A stretch of 62,944 nucleotides of DNA, taken from Bacteroidales bacterium (GTDB taxonomy: Bacteria; Bacteroidota; Bacteroidia; Bacteroidales; P3). The DNA is taken from NCBI GenBank assembly GCA_017545365.1, contig JAFWOP010000043.1, forward strand, positions 1 through 62,944. Reading direction: 5' to 3'. Each line of letters opens with the position of its first letter. Positions within the stretch are counted from its first letter, which is position 1. The position numbers and the translations under genes were made by a program. Shown here piece by piece: positions 35,194 to 43,274 of this stretch. The notes beneath the pieces are model-generated. The model ran no database searches. It saw nothing but the letters and a program-made list of their open reading frames with translations, and was not told the DNA's origin.

Positions 35194-35976
35194 CTAGCGT
35201 TTCATAAAGGTGTAGCCCTTCATCAGTCCGGTAGTGGCACTGCCGATAAAGCCCAACACCTGCTTGCCTTCGTCGGTGTTGCCATAATGCTCCTTAATTT
35301 CTTCAACAGCATGGCTGATGCTCCACCCTTTTTGGAACACAAAACGGTAGATGTCGGTGATGTTGTTGATGCTCTCACGGCTGAACCCGCGGCGTTGAAG
35401 TCCCAGGGAGTTCACCCCGGCATAGGATATGGGGTAGCGCGCAGCTTTCACGAATGGAGGAATGTCCTTGTCTACCAACGACCCGCCAGAGGTGATGACA
35501 TGGGAGCCAATGTGGATGAACTGCAGACAGGCAGTCTTGCCGCCCAATATCACATAGTCGCCCACCACGATGTGGCCTGCCAAGGTGGCGTTGTTGGCAA
35601 AGACACAGTGGTCGCCCACCACACAGTCGTGAGCCACATGGACGTAAGCCATCAGCAGGTTGTTGTTGCCTATCACCGTCCGGCCCGAAGCAGAAGTGCC
35701 GCGGTTCAAGGTGCAGCACTCCCTGATAACGTTGTTGTCGCCTATCTCGCAGGTGGTGTACTCTCCTGCAAACTTCAGGTCTTGCGGGATGGCGGAAATG
35801 ACGGTGCCAGGAAAGATATGGCAGTTCTTGCCTATGCGGGCACCAGGATAGATCGCCACGTTCGATTCGATAATCGTGCCGTCGCCTATTTCCACATCCT
35901 CGTAGATGGTGGTGAAGTTACCCACTTTCACATCTTTGCCCAGCCGGGCGTTGGGGTTTATGTCATTTAATATCAT
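35194..35976 (-). CDS. lpxA: Acyl-ACP:UDP-N-acetylglucosamine O-acyltransferase LpxA
   Basis: A 260-residue left-handed beta-helix acyltransferase catalysing the first step of lipid A synthesis. Hexapeptide repeats run from about residue 5 to 185 (NPNARLGKDVKVG, GDGTIIESNVAIYPGARIG), with the catalytic histidine in the MAYVHVAHDCVVGDHC segment, and the C-terminal helical part (GLQRRGFSRESINNITDIYRFVFQKG) is typical. It is 11 bases downstream of lpxC on the same strand. Confidence 0.97.
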   Translation of the reverse strand: MILNDINPNARLGKDVKVGNFTTIYEDVEIGDGTIIESNVAIYPGARIGKNCHIFPGTVISAIPQDLKFAGEYTTCEIGDNNVIRECCTLNRGTSASGRTVIGNNNLLMAYVHVAHDCVVGDHCVFANNATLAGHIVVGDYVILGGKTACLQFIHIGSHVITSGGSLVDKDIPPFVKAARYPISYAGVNSLGLQRRGFSRESINNITDIYRFVFQKGWSISHAVEEIKEHYGNTDEGKQVLGFIGSATTGLMKGYTFMKR

Positions 35977-35987
35977 AGGTTCTTTTT

Positions 35988-36905
35988 TTATCTTTTGGAA
36001 TTAATATAGTCGATTAGGAAATTGCTGAATGCGGCATTGGCCTTATGGCCTGGTTTGAAAAGGGTGAAGTGGCCGAGGAGGGGCACCCCCACCAGCCTTA
36101 CGTCACCTACGAAGTCCAGCAGTTTGTGGCGGGCGGGTTCGTTGGGGTAATAGGGGTCGGTGGTGTTGAGTACCCCGTCGTGCACACGAAACTGTGCGGG
36201 GTCCTTGTGGAAGGTGCGTCCCAGCCGACGCAGCTGCCCCCGGCATAGTTCTTTGTTCACATACACCAGCGCATTGTCCAGGCTTCCCCCCTTGATGAGG
36301 TTGAGGTGCAGCAGGGGCTCGATTTCGTGTAGGAACACGAAGGTGCGGCAGGGGGCTATGCCCGCGGCATATTGCGTCAGGTCGTCGATATGGGCGCTCT
36401 GTCGGCCAATGACGCTGTTGGGGAAATCAATGGTGCAGTCTACTGCAAAGGTGTCGGCGGGTGCCACGTCGTAGACTGAGCCGGTGGCCTTATTCTCGAA
36501 ATGAAGGGGTTCGGTGAATTTGAAATAACGTCTCTCGGCATCTTGCTCACAGATACCCACACGGGTGATTTGCAGTAGCCAGGGGCGTGCGGAGCCATCC
36601 AGTATCGGCACCTCGCCGCCATCCAACTCAACCAGCACATTGTCCAACTGGCAACCATGCAGGGCCGACATCAGGTGCTCGATGGTGGCGATGCTGTGTC
36701 TTCCGCTGCCTATGGTGGTGCCTCTCACCGTCTCGCTCACCTGTGTGGCCAGGGCCTGCTGGGTGACTATGTTGAAACGGTCGGTGCGGCGGAAGGCGAT
36801 GCCGAAGTCAGGCGGTGCCGGACATACGGTCACCGTCACCGTCCGGCCGGTGTGCAGTCCAAGGCCAGTCAGTCTGAATTCTTTTCTGATGGTCGTCTGC
36901 TTCAT
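35988..36905 (-). CDS. lpxC: UDP-3-O-acyl-N-acetylglucosamine deacetylase LpxC (without FabZ fusion)
   Basis: A 305-residue zinc deacetylase, the committed step of lipid A synthesis. Family motifs are the zinc histidine in TIEHLMSALHGCQLDN, GGEVPILDGSARPW, the GGSLDNALVY segment, and EPARHKLLDFVGDVRLVG with the second zinc-site residues. Many Bacteroidales encode LpxC fused to FabZ in a protein of about 460 residues; this frame ends right after the LpxC domain with a normal stop codon, and no FabZ sequence follows before lpxA. Its ATG overlaps the stop codon of the LysM gene (ATGA), indicating coupled translation. Confidence 0.95.
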   Translation of the reverse strand: MKQTTIRKEFRLTGLGLHTGRTVTVTVCPAPPDFGIAFRRTDRFNIVTQQALATQVSETVRGTTIGSGRHSIATIEHLMSALHGCQLDNVLVELDGGEVPILDGSARPWLLQITRVGICEQDAERRYFKFTEPLHFENKATGSVYDVAPADTFAVDCTIDFPNSVIGRQSAHIDDLTQYAAGIAPCRTFVFLHEIEPLLHLNLIKGGSLDNALVYVNKELCRGQLRRLGRTFHKDPAQFRVHDGVLNTTDPYYPNEPARHKLLDFVGDVRLVGVPLLGHFTLFKPGHKANAAFSNFLIDYINSKR

Positions 36906-38425
36906 GGGATGGGGTTGAGGTGGAAGTCGGTCATCTTATACAGGAGCACCTGCTGGTTTTCGAACCCATAGTCGGCGCGGGTATGGGAGAAAGAGAGCGG
37001 ATAGAGCATCCCTTGAGGCGGCACTATGGCTGGCGACTTGAAGAAGTCGGTGCCTTTCTGCTGTATGCCCGTGACGAAGTAGAGTATGATGTCGTTGGCC
37101 ATGCCTGCATAGGTGCTGGTGGGCTCGGTCTTGAAGCGGTCGTTGAAGCGGTCGACGAAATCCTTGTGCTGGGGGTTGCCCATGTCCCAGCCTGCATAAT
37201 AGGTGTGGTAGTTGAGGTTTTGCAGCTGGGCAAAGTCCACATCGCTGTATGAGGTGGTCCAGTCGTCGAATGTTACCAGATAGGGCGTGCGGCTCTTGAA
37301 TGCCGACAATTTGTTGAGCAGCTGGGTGGCGAAGATACGGTTCTTGGCTTTGTCCTGCGAATAGAGGCTTATGACCACTGACTGCCCGCTGCCCTTGAGC
37401 ATGGTGGAGAACTTGTTGGCATGAGCCCAGTCCAGCAGAGTGAAGGGCATATCGTCGTGTTTCTGCAGCTCTGTGGTCAAGGCGGCCAGGGCTGCCTGTT
37501 CGGCTTTGGCCCCCGAATGGACCACATAAATCGGCATATTGGGCAGTGTGCGATGGATAATCCTGACAGTGTTTTTGGCCAGGGCTTCTACCGAGGGCTG
37601 ACATTTGAACACGTAGGGGTTGCCCACCACTATCTCGGAGCGGTCCGAGACGGGGTTGACGATGAAGAGTTGGGACTCCCGTGCCAGTTGGGCTGCTTTC
37701 TCAAAAGGCTGGCGGGTGAGCATGGCTATCAGCAGGTCGGACTGCGCCACCTGATGGCTTTTGAACGCCCTCTCCACTTCCTCGTCGGAGGTTCCTTCCA
37801 CATCAACCACGTTCAGCGTTACGTTATAGCCCATCTTCTCCAACCTGTCGAGGCCCATCAGCAGACCTTCGTAGAATTGGATGAACTCCAGACTCTTGTA
37901 GGCTGTTTTGCCTCGTTGCTCCACATCGAACTTCGAAGTGGATATCTTGTCCATCTGGCTCAGGTTCAGCGGCATCATCAGCGACACTACGATACTTTGC
38001 GGGTTAACACGGGAACGTATTGTGGCCGGAGTCCCCTGGAGGACGGCGCTGCCGCCCTCGTCGGCCTTGTCGGCGGCTGGTTTGCCGAGGTCTGCTGTCG
38101 TACCAACTCCGTCAGTCGCTTTGGGGGCAATGAATCCGTCGGACAGCTTCTGTCCTTTGCATGGCAGCCACACGGTGTCGCCTATCTGCAAGAAGTGGAT
38201 ATCTTTCTTGGTCACTGCCTCCACCTCTTTCAAGCCGTAGGCTCGAGCGATGGAGTAGACCGTCTGACCCTGGTCTACGATGTGGACAAAATAGCGTTTG
38301 CCGTTCACCATCTGTGTCTTATGCGACACCTCTATTGCTTTCCCTCCAGGCATCTGTGCCCAGCATGGGGCACCCACCATCATCAGTAGCAACAGAAAGA
38401 AGAATATCCTTTTCACTCTTTTCAA
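36902..38425 (-). CDS. LysM protein with periplasmic-binding-protein-like domain
   Basis: A 507-residue exported protein. Residues 1-23 are a signal peptide (IFFFLLLLMMVGAPCWA), about 42-90 a LysM domain that would bind peptidoglycan (HIVDQGQTVYSIARAYGLKE, DIHFLQIGDTVWLP), and about 140-500 a type-1 periplasmic binding fold similar to amino-acid ABC-transporter binding proteins or LpoA-like activators. Because there is no transporter gene nearby, a role in cell-wall enzyme regulation is more plausible than uptake. It overlaps lpxC by 4 bases and so sits first in the LysM-lpxC-lpxA operon, tying envelope-wall and lipid A genes together. Confidence 0.83.
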   Translation of the reverse strand: MKRVKRIFFFLLLLMMVGAPCWAQMPGGKAIEVSHKTQMVNGKRYFVHIVDQGQTVYSIARAYGLKEVEAVTKKDIHFLQIGDTVWLPCKGQKLSDGFIAPKATDGVGTTADLGKPAADKADEGGSAVLQGTPATIRSRVNPQSIVVSLMMPLNLSQMDKISTSKFDVEQRGKTAYKSLEFIQFYEGLLMGLDRLEKMGYNVTLNVVDVEGTSDEEVERAFKSHQVAQSDLLIAMLTRQPFEKAAQLARESQLFIVNPVSDRSEIVVGNPYVFKCQPSVEALAKNTVRIIHRTLPNMPIYVVHSGAKAEQAALAALTTELQKHDDMPFTLLDWAHANKFSTMLKGSGQSVVISLYSQDKAKNRIFATQLLNKLSAFKSRTPYLVTFDDWTTSYSDVDFAQLQNLNYHTYYAGWDMGNPQHKDFVDRFNDRFKTEPTSTYAGMANDIILYFVTGIQQKGTDFFKSPAIVPPQGMLYPLSFSHTRADYGFENQQVLLYKMTDFHLNPIP

Positions 38426-38472
38426 TTTTTAATGTTGATACGTTAATTTGTTAGTTTCTTCGCTGGCCGTCG

Positions 38473-38526
38473 TTTTCTCGCCTCAGCATACAAGCAAGTT
38501 CGTCTGCATTCGGCTTATCGAAAACG
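38473..38526 (+). repeat. Dispersed intergenic repeat, copy 1
   Basis: A 54-base element, beginning TTTTCTCGCCTCAGCATACA and ending TTATCGAAAACG, that matches 47627-47681 at about 45 of 55 aligned positions in the same orientation. It lies between guaA and the LysM gene. It is probably a dispersed REP-like sequence of this genome. Confidence 0.65.
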
Positions 38527-38560
38527 CCCGGCTGTAGCCAGCTGTTTTTATCACACAAGG

Positions 38561-40087
38561 CTACTCCCATTCGATAGTTGCAGGAGGTTTGGAACTGATG
38601 TCATACACGACACGGTTCACACCCTTCACACGGTTGATGATGTCGTTCGACACCTTGGCGAGGAAGTCGTAGGGCAGATGGCACCAGTCGGCAGTCATGC
38701 CGTCGACAGACTCCACCGCTCTCAGGGCCACCACGCTCTCGTAGGTGCGCTCGTCGCCCATCACGCCGACGCTCTGAACGGGCAGCAGGATGCATCCGGC
38801 CTGCCACACCTTGTCGTAAAGGTCATGGTCGCGGAGCCCTTGGATGAAGATGTCGTCCACCTCCTGCAGCACATGCACCTTCTCAGGCGTCACCTCGCCC
38901 AATATGCGGATTGCCAGACCGGGGCCGGGGAAAGGATGGCGGCCGATGAGTGTCGACTTGATACCCAACTGGCGGCCCACGCGACGCACCTCGTCTTTGA
39001 AGAGGCTGCGCAACGGCTCCACCAGTTTCAGCTTCATATAGTCGGGCAGACCGCCCACATTATGGTGCGACTTGATGGTCTGGGAAGGTCCTTTCACCGA
39101 TGACGACTCTATCACATCGGGATAGATAGTCCCCTGTCCCAACCATTTGGCATCGGTGATGAGCTTGGCTTCGGCATCAAACACATCGATGAACGTCTTG
39201 CCTATGGCCTTGCGTTTCTTCTCGGGGTCGGTCACGCCAGCCAGGACGCTATAAAAACGCCCTTTAGCATCCACCCCCTTCACGTTCAGCCCCATATCGC
39301 GGTAAGAGGCCAGCACCCCTTCAAACTCGTTCTTGCGCAGTAGGCCATTGTCGACAAAGATGCAGTGCAGTTGATGGCCTATGGCCTTGTGGAGCAGCAC
39401 GGCGGCCACCGTGGAATCGACACCGCCGGAAAGACCCAGCACCACCTTGTCGCCGCCCACTTGGGCGCGCAGCGCGGCCACGGTGGTCTCGATAAACGAT
39501 TCGGGAGTCCACGACTGGTCGCAGCCACAAATATCCACCACGAAGTTGCGCAAGAGGGTCAGGCCGTCGACCGAGTGGTGCACCTCGGGATGAAACTGGA
39601 TGGCGTAAGTCTGCTCGCCTTCAATCTGGTATCCGGCATAACGGACACTGTCGGTCGAGCAAATCACATGATACCTTTCGGGCAGTTGCTCGATGGTGTC
39701 GCCATGGCTCATCCACACCTGGCTCCCCACGCCGATGCCATGCATCAGGGGGTTGGCATTGTCGACATACTGCAGGTTGGCACGACCGTACTCGCGGGTG
39801 GCCGACTGCTGCACACGTCCGCCGCCATATTTTGCCAAGTACTGAGCCCCATAGCAGACGGCCAGCAAGGGCAGCCTGCCTTTAATATCCGTCATGTCGG
39901 GTATGGGTGCGTCGGCAGCGTTGCAGCTATATGGACTGCCCGAAAATACCACCCCCTTGACCTCGGCAGTAAGGGCAGGAATTTTGTTAAATGGATGTAT
40001 TTCACAATAAATATTCAACTCGCGAATCTTCCGTGCTATCAGCTGAGTGTACTGAGAGCCAAAGTCTAAGATGATGATAGTGTCCAT
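38561..40087 (-). CDS. guaA: GMP synthase (glutamine-hydrolysing)
   Basis: A 508-residue two-domain enzyme that converts XMP to GMP using glutamine and ATP. The N-terminal class I glutamine amidotransferase has the nucleophile Cys78 ([10 protein letters not shown]) and the His-Glu pair in [10 protein letters not shown]. The C-terminal half has the ATP pyrophosphatase loop [13 protein letters not shown] and the dimerisation domain ending [18 protein letters not shown] ([16 protein letters not shown]). A TTTG-N22-TACTTTTGC promoter stands just upstream, and the gene appears to be a single unit. Confidence 0.98.
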   Translation of the reverse strand: MDTIIILDFGSQYTQLIARKIRELNIYCEIHPFNKIPALTAEVKGVVFSGSPYSCNAADAPIPDMTDIKGRLPLLAVCYGAQYLAKYGGGRVQQSATREYGRANLQYVDNANPLMHGIGVGSQVWMSHGDTIEQLPERYHVICSTDSVRYAGYQIEGEQTYAIQFHPEVHHSVDGLTLLRNFVVDICGCDQSWTPESFIETTVAALRAQVGGDKVVLGLSGGVDSTVAAVLLHKAIGHQLHCIFVDNGLLRKNEFEGVLASYRDMGLNVKGVDAKGRFYSVLAGVTDPEKKRKAIGKTFIDVFDAEAKLITDAKWLGQGTIYPDVIESSSVKGPSQTIKSHHNVGGLPDYMKLKLVEPLRSLFKDEVRRVGRQLGIKSTLIGRHPFPGPGLAIRILGEVTPEKVHVLQEVDDIFIQGLRDHDLYDKVWQAGCILLPVQSVGVMGDERTYESVVALRAVESVDGMTADWCHLPYDFLAKVSNDIINRVKGVNRVVYDISSKPPATIEWE

Positions 40088-40108
40088 TCTTTTTTACCGT
40101 TATAAAAA

Positions 40109-40143
40109 GCAAAAGTACGAAAAAAAAATGATTTACTGCCAAA
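40109..40143 (-). promoter_or_regulatory. Promoter of guaA
   Basis: Minus strand TTTG (40143-40140), 22 bases, TACTTTTGC (40117-40109), 21 bases before the guaA start codon: a close match to the Bacteroidetes consensus with a very short leader. Confidence 0.72.
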
Positions 40144-40174
40144 TACCCAGGGAAAAATTATCACCACAACCCAT

Positions 40175-41032
40175 TTATCCAGCCTCCACAAAATCAAATG
40201 AGAGGTCTTCCCCAACATGCAGCCTTATCCAAGAGGCATTCTCTACCCCGTCCCTCAAACAGTCCAGCACAACATAACGTACGCCGTTGTAACCGACCTC
40301 CTCTCTAAAATGGTCGTGTCCCTGCAAATACAATTCAACGTTATTTTCCGTCAACAGATTCAACAATTGGTACGTCTCTTCCAATGGCAGATTGCCCGAG
40401 ACAAACTGAGACAAATCTGTGCGAAATATATTGACATGCGAACACACTACGCAATGCCTGTATTCATTACGGTGCTTGAGCAACTGCCTCAGCCAGTCCA
40501 TCTGCTTCTTGCCATGGCATCCGCCGCCAGAATCCAGCATGACATACAAATCCCTGTAGTGAGGCGTACGGACGACAAAAAAGTATGTGGATGAGCCGAA
40601 ATACTGCTTGTAATCCTCCCACTGCCCAAAGAACAAATCGTGGTTCCCCACTATTGTCATTACAGGTACCTGTTCTTCATGGGACAACGTATTTTCGATT
40701 ATTTCAGCCACTATGCGCACCGACCCTTTCTGGTTGATTAAATCGCCTAATAGAAGTCCCGCCACTACATTTTCGTCATGCCTCAAGCATCTCAGAAACT
40801 GTTCAAAACTGGCGGAACATTCTTCTACATGTATATCCGAACACACATGGACATTGTAATCGTCCGTCTCGGAGAACAATTCTATTGGGCCTCTGTCTCT
40901 ATTGATTGATAACGACTCTGACACCCTCGATTCTACGTCTGCACTAGTCGGAGCAATCAGTCCCACTGGGTCAATCTTGCCGCATCCGGCAAAAACGACC
41001 AACAACGACAACAAATACTTGTACCTCACCAT
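40175..41032 (-). CDS. Metallophosphoesterase lipoprotein
   Basis: A 285-residue calcineurin-like phosphoesterase. The start at 41032 (MVRYKYLLSLLVVFAGCGKID) gives a lipoprotein signal; the open frame extends further upstream only as a shadow of the neighbouring gene. Metal motifs are CSDIHVEE (D-x-H), GLLLGDLINQKG (GD), TIVGNHDLFFG (GNHD), VCSHVNIF and LQGHDHFREE (GHxH). The substrate is not predictable; it acts outside the cytoplasm. It overlaps the upstream outer-membrane protein gene by 7 bases, so the two are translationally coupled. Confidence 0.85.
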   Translation of the reverse strand: MVRYKYLLSLLVVFAGCGKIDPVGLIAPTSADVESRVSESLSINRDRGPIELFSETDDYNVHVCSDIHVEECSASFEQFLRCLRHDENVVAGLLLGDLINQKGSVRIVAEIIENTLSHEEQVPVMTIVGNHDLFFGQWEDYKQYFGSSTYFFVVRTPHYRDLYVMLDSGGGCHGKKQMDWLRQLLKHRNEYRHCVVCSHVNIFRTDLSQFVSGNLPLEETYQLLNLLTENNVELYLQGHDHFREEVGYNGVRYVVLDCLRDGVENASWIRLHVGEDLSFDFVEAG

Positions 41033-41745
41033 AGCATATTCACTCCTATATTCATCATAGCCTCGTAGTAATTGGCACTCAATGAAAACATGCCTGTCGG
41101 GTGTACCACGGCACGCCCGAACAATTCCGCATGCTGCCGCACCTTCCAACGCCCCTCCACAGAAAACTGCGGCTGGTAGGCACGGTCCATAACAAAATCG
41201 TCAAAATCAGAAACTCGTGCCGACACAGCCCACTCCTTCCTCTTTCCCAAACGCCATGTGTGGCAAACCTCATACATCAAATTGAAGGGTTCAAACAAGA
41301 AGTCGGTGCTATGGTTCAGCCAGTTGACACCCGCCTGCGTCATCGTACGCCAAGCCAGACCCATCTGCACACTCCACCCATTTCGCATCAGCCTCAAACC
41401 AATACGGTTGCTGAACTCGTCTGTCTTCCATAGCGAAAACCGTCTCCACAGACAGTAGGTCACAAACCTCAGCTGGCACTCGCCCACAGCCATACCTGAC
41501 TCCCAGCCCGTCATTGCCGAAAATTTGCAAAAAGTGCTGCACTCCAGCCCGCCACGCAGGGCAAAACCATCCCCATAGTGATAAGTACCTATGGCTGCGA
41601 GCGCACCATACGCACCCCCGGCATAGTTATGGCCTACCGTCCCAAAGGCAAGTACCCCATGCCCCTTTTCCGTCTGCCCGCTGGCTCTTACACACGGCAA
41701 CACATACAGGAGCAACAAGCACACAAATAAACAAAACTCTTTCAT
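41026..41745 (-). CDS. Outer-membrane beta-barrel protein
   Basis: A 239-residue exported protein with a signal peptide ending near VRASGQ, followed by alternating hydrophobic and polar strands (GGAYGALAAIGTYHYGDGFALRGGLE, WSVQMGLAWRTMTQAGVNW) and a C-terminal aromatic residue (NIGVNMLW), as in small outer-membrane barrels. No specific family is recognised. It is coupled to the phosphoesterase lipoprotein gene by a 7-base overlap, so the two products may work together at the outer membrane. Confidence 0.65.
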   Translation of the reverse strand: MKEFCLFVCLLLLYVLPCVRASGQTEKGHGVLAFGTVGHNYAGGAYGALAAIGTYHYGDGFALRGGLECSTFCKFSAMTGWESGMAVGECQLRFVTYCLWRRFSLWKTDEFSNRIGLRLMRNGWSVQMGLAWRTMTQAGVNWLNHSTDFLFEPFNLMYEVCHTWRLGKRKEWAVSARVSDFDDFVMDRAYQPQFSVEGRWKVRQHAELFGRAVVHPTGMFSLSANYYEAMMNIGVNMLW

Positions 41746-41766
41746 AACGCAATAACACGATTATAA

Positions 41767-41797
41767 GCCTGTGGCGGCAGCGCTTCACGCCACAGGC
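41767..41797. terminator. Perfect 10-base-stem hairpin
   Basis: GCCTGTGGCG, 11-base loop, CGCCACAGGC. It stands between the nucleotidyltransferase remnant and the outer-membrane protein gene and would end transcription coming from the right on the minus strand. It has no strong T-run. Confidence 0.65.
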
Positions 41798-41832
41798 ACT
41801 TCTGGCAATCAGATTAAAAAGTATATCCAAAT

Positions 41833-42090
41833 CTAATGGCTGTCATTGTAGGCGTGATGCTCTTGTAACTTATCACGGTTGGCTGTTTCTGTGGCGTATA
41901 GACGTAGCGAACCCTCTTCCTCCAAATCCACTTCGCGTCCGAGGAACTCTTGCAAGTCCATCAACATACCACTATGTGTGAACAGTGTGAAAGGCTTGCC
42001 TGAACGGTCTGGCACAAAGAGAATATCCACATCACTGCGAGGAATCTCCTTTTACCGCAGAATGTGCGGGGAGAGAAGCCGTATTATCCG
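41833..42090 (-). pseudogene. Decayed MNT-type nucleotidyltransferase (MntA antitoxin-like)
   Basis: The readable part, starting at a GTG at 42030, gives about 65 residues with the MNT hallmarks: RSDVDILFVPDRSG (the SDxD metal aspartates) and GMLMDLQEFLGREVDLEEEGSLRLYA. Upstream in the same frame there is KEIP preceded by a TAA stop at about 42052, and beyond that RIIRLLSPHILR, which lines up with the lost RLFGSxARGE loop. The protein also ends in an unrelated-looking tail. No HepT partner gene lies next to it. It is therefore most likely a dead remnant of a MntA/HepT toxin-antitoxin pair. Confidence 0.65.
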
Positions 42091-42108
42091 CACAAAAGCA
42101 GGAATAGT

Positions 42109-43218
42109 TCAGTTCATTACCCTCTTTCCAGCCTTGTTCATGCGGGTGGCGATGGGGGTGGCGGGGGCTATGATGTTGGCGGTGTTGACCACCTGCTGCT
42201 GCCCGACGATGTCGAACTGGAGGGTGGAGCCGTCGCTGCGCACATCCATGGTGACGGGGGCACCCATCACCAGGGGCAGGTTCACATCGCCGTGTCCGGC
42301 GGGGAAGCCGCAGAGCAGTGGGATGTTGTACTTCTCAATATATTGGCGGAGCATCTCCTCAACGTTTTCATAGGAGAACTCGCTGCCGCAGTCGTCGAAC
42401 TCGCCAAGCACCACGCCTTTGCAGCGGTCGAGCACACCGTTCATGGCGAGGATGTTGAACTGGCGGTCGATATTGTGCATCGACTCGCCCACCTCCTCGA
42501 TGAAGAGGATGATGTCGCGCCCGATGGTGGCATCGGCCTGTGTGCCTAGATTGGGGGCAAAGGTGCAGATGTTGCCGCCCACCAGAATGCCGCTAGCCGT
42601 GCCTTCGATATTCTGCGGGTGCGCAGGCACCTTGTAGCAAGGCACACGCCCCATTAGCAGGTCGCGCATCAGGGTGCTGGTCTCGTCTGTGCCGCCCGCT
42701 GCAAGGAACGAGCTCATGGTGCCGTGGATGCTCATCACTCCGGCACGGGTAAGCAAGCCGTGCAGCGTGGTGATGTCGCTGAAGCCCACCAGCCATTTGG
42801 GATGTGCACCCCATTCGCCCAGCGTAATCTGGTCGATGAGCTGGATGGAGCCGTAGCCCCCGCGGTTGCAGATGATGGCCTTGATGGATGTGTCGTTCAA
42901 CGCCCAGCGGATGTCGCTCACGCGTTCCTCCACGGTGCCGGCATAGCGGTCGGCATACACCTTGCCCACATTGGGCCCAATCACGGGCTCCAAGCCCCAG
43001 CTGCGGAGTACCTCAGCAGTTCTCTCCACGTTTACCATCGGTGTGTAGTACGATGGGGAGATGAGTGCCACCCGGTCGCCCGCCTTCAGGTAATTGGGCT
43101 TTACGCAATTGCGTGAAGTCTGATGGTCGGTAATTACGGAGATAGAGTCTTCCTTCTCACATGAGGCCACAGCGAATACTGTGGCAATCAACAAAAGTAC
43201 TAAAGCCTGTCTTTTCAT
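42109..43218 (-). CDS. LD-carboxypeptidase, S66 family, lipoprotein
   Basis: A 369-residue serine peptidase of family S66 (LdcA type), which removes D-alanine from murein tetrapeptides during peptidoglycan recycling. The start at 43218 gives a lipoprotein signal (MKRQALVLLLIATVFAVASC), so it acts outside the cytoplasm. Family features are VALISPSYYTPMVNVERTAEVLRSWGLE, ICNRGGYGSIQLIDQI, the GFSDITTLHGLL segment, and PLLCGFPAGHGDVNLPLVMGA near the C terminus that carries the catalytic histidine. It lies 57 bases downstream of the GH78 gene on the same strand. Confidence 0.92.
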   Translation of the reverse strand: MKRQALVLLLIATVFAVASCEKEDSISVITDHQTSRNCVKPNYLKAGDRVALISPSYYTPMVNVERTAEVLRSWGLEPVIGPNVGKVYADRYAGTVEERVSDIRWALNDTSIKAIICNRGGYGSIQLIDQITLGEWGAHPKWLVGFSDITTLHGLLTRAGVMSIHGTMSSFLAAGGTDETSTLMRDLLMGRVPCYKVPAHPQNIEGTASGILVGGNICTFAPNLGTQADATIGRDIILFIEEVGESMHNIDRQFNILAMNGVLDRCKGVVLGEFDDCGSEFSYENVEEMLRQYIEKYNIPLLCGFPAGHGDVNLPLVMGAPVTMDVRSDGSTLQFDIVGQQQVVNTANIIAPATPIATRMNKAGKRVMN

Positions 43219-43274
43219 GATGCTGTGTGTTATTTGATTGAGATACTGATTGTCATACGGGTGAAACCACACTC

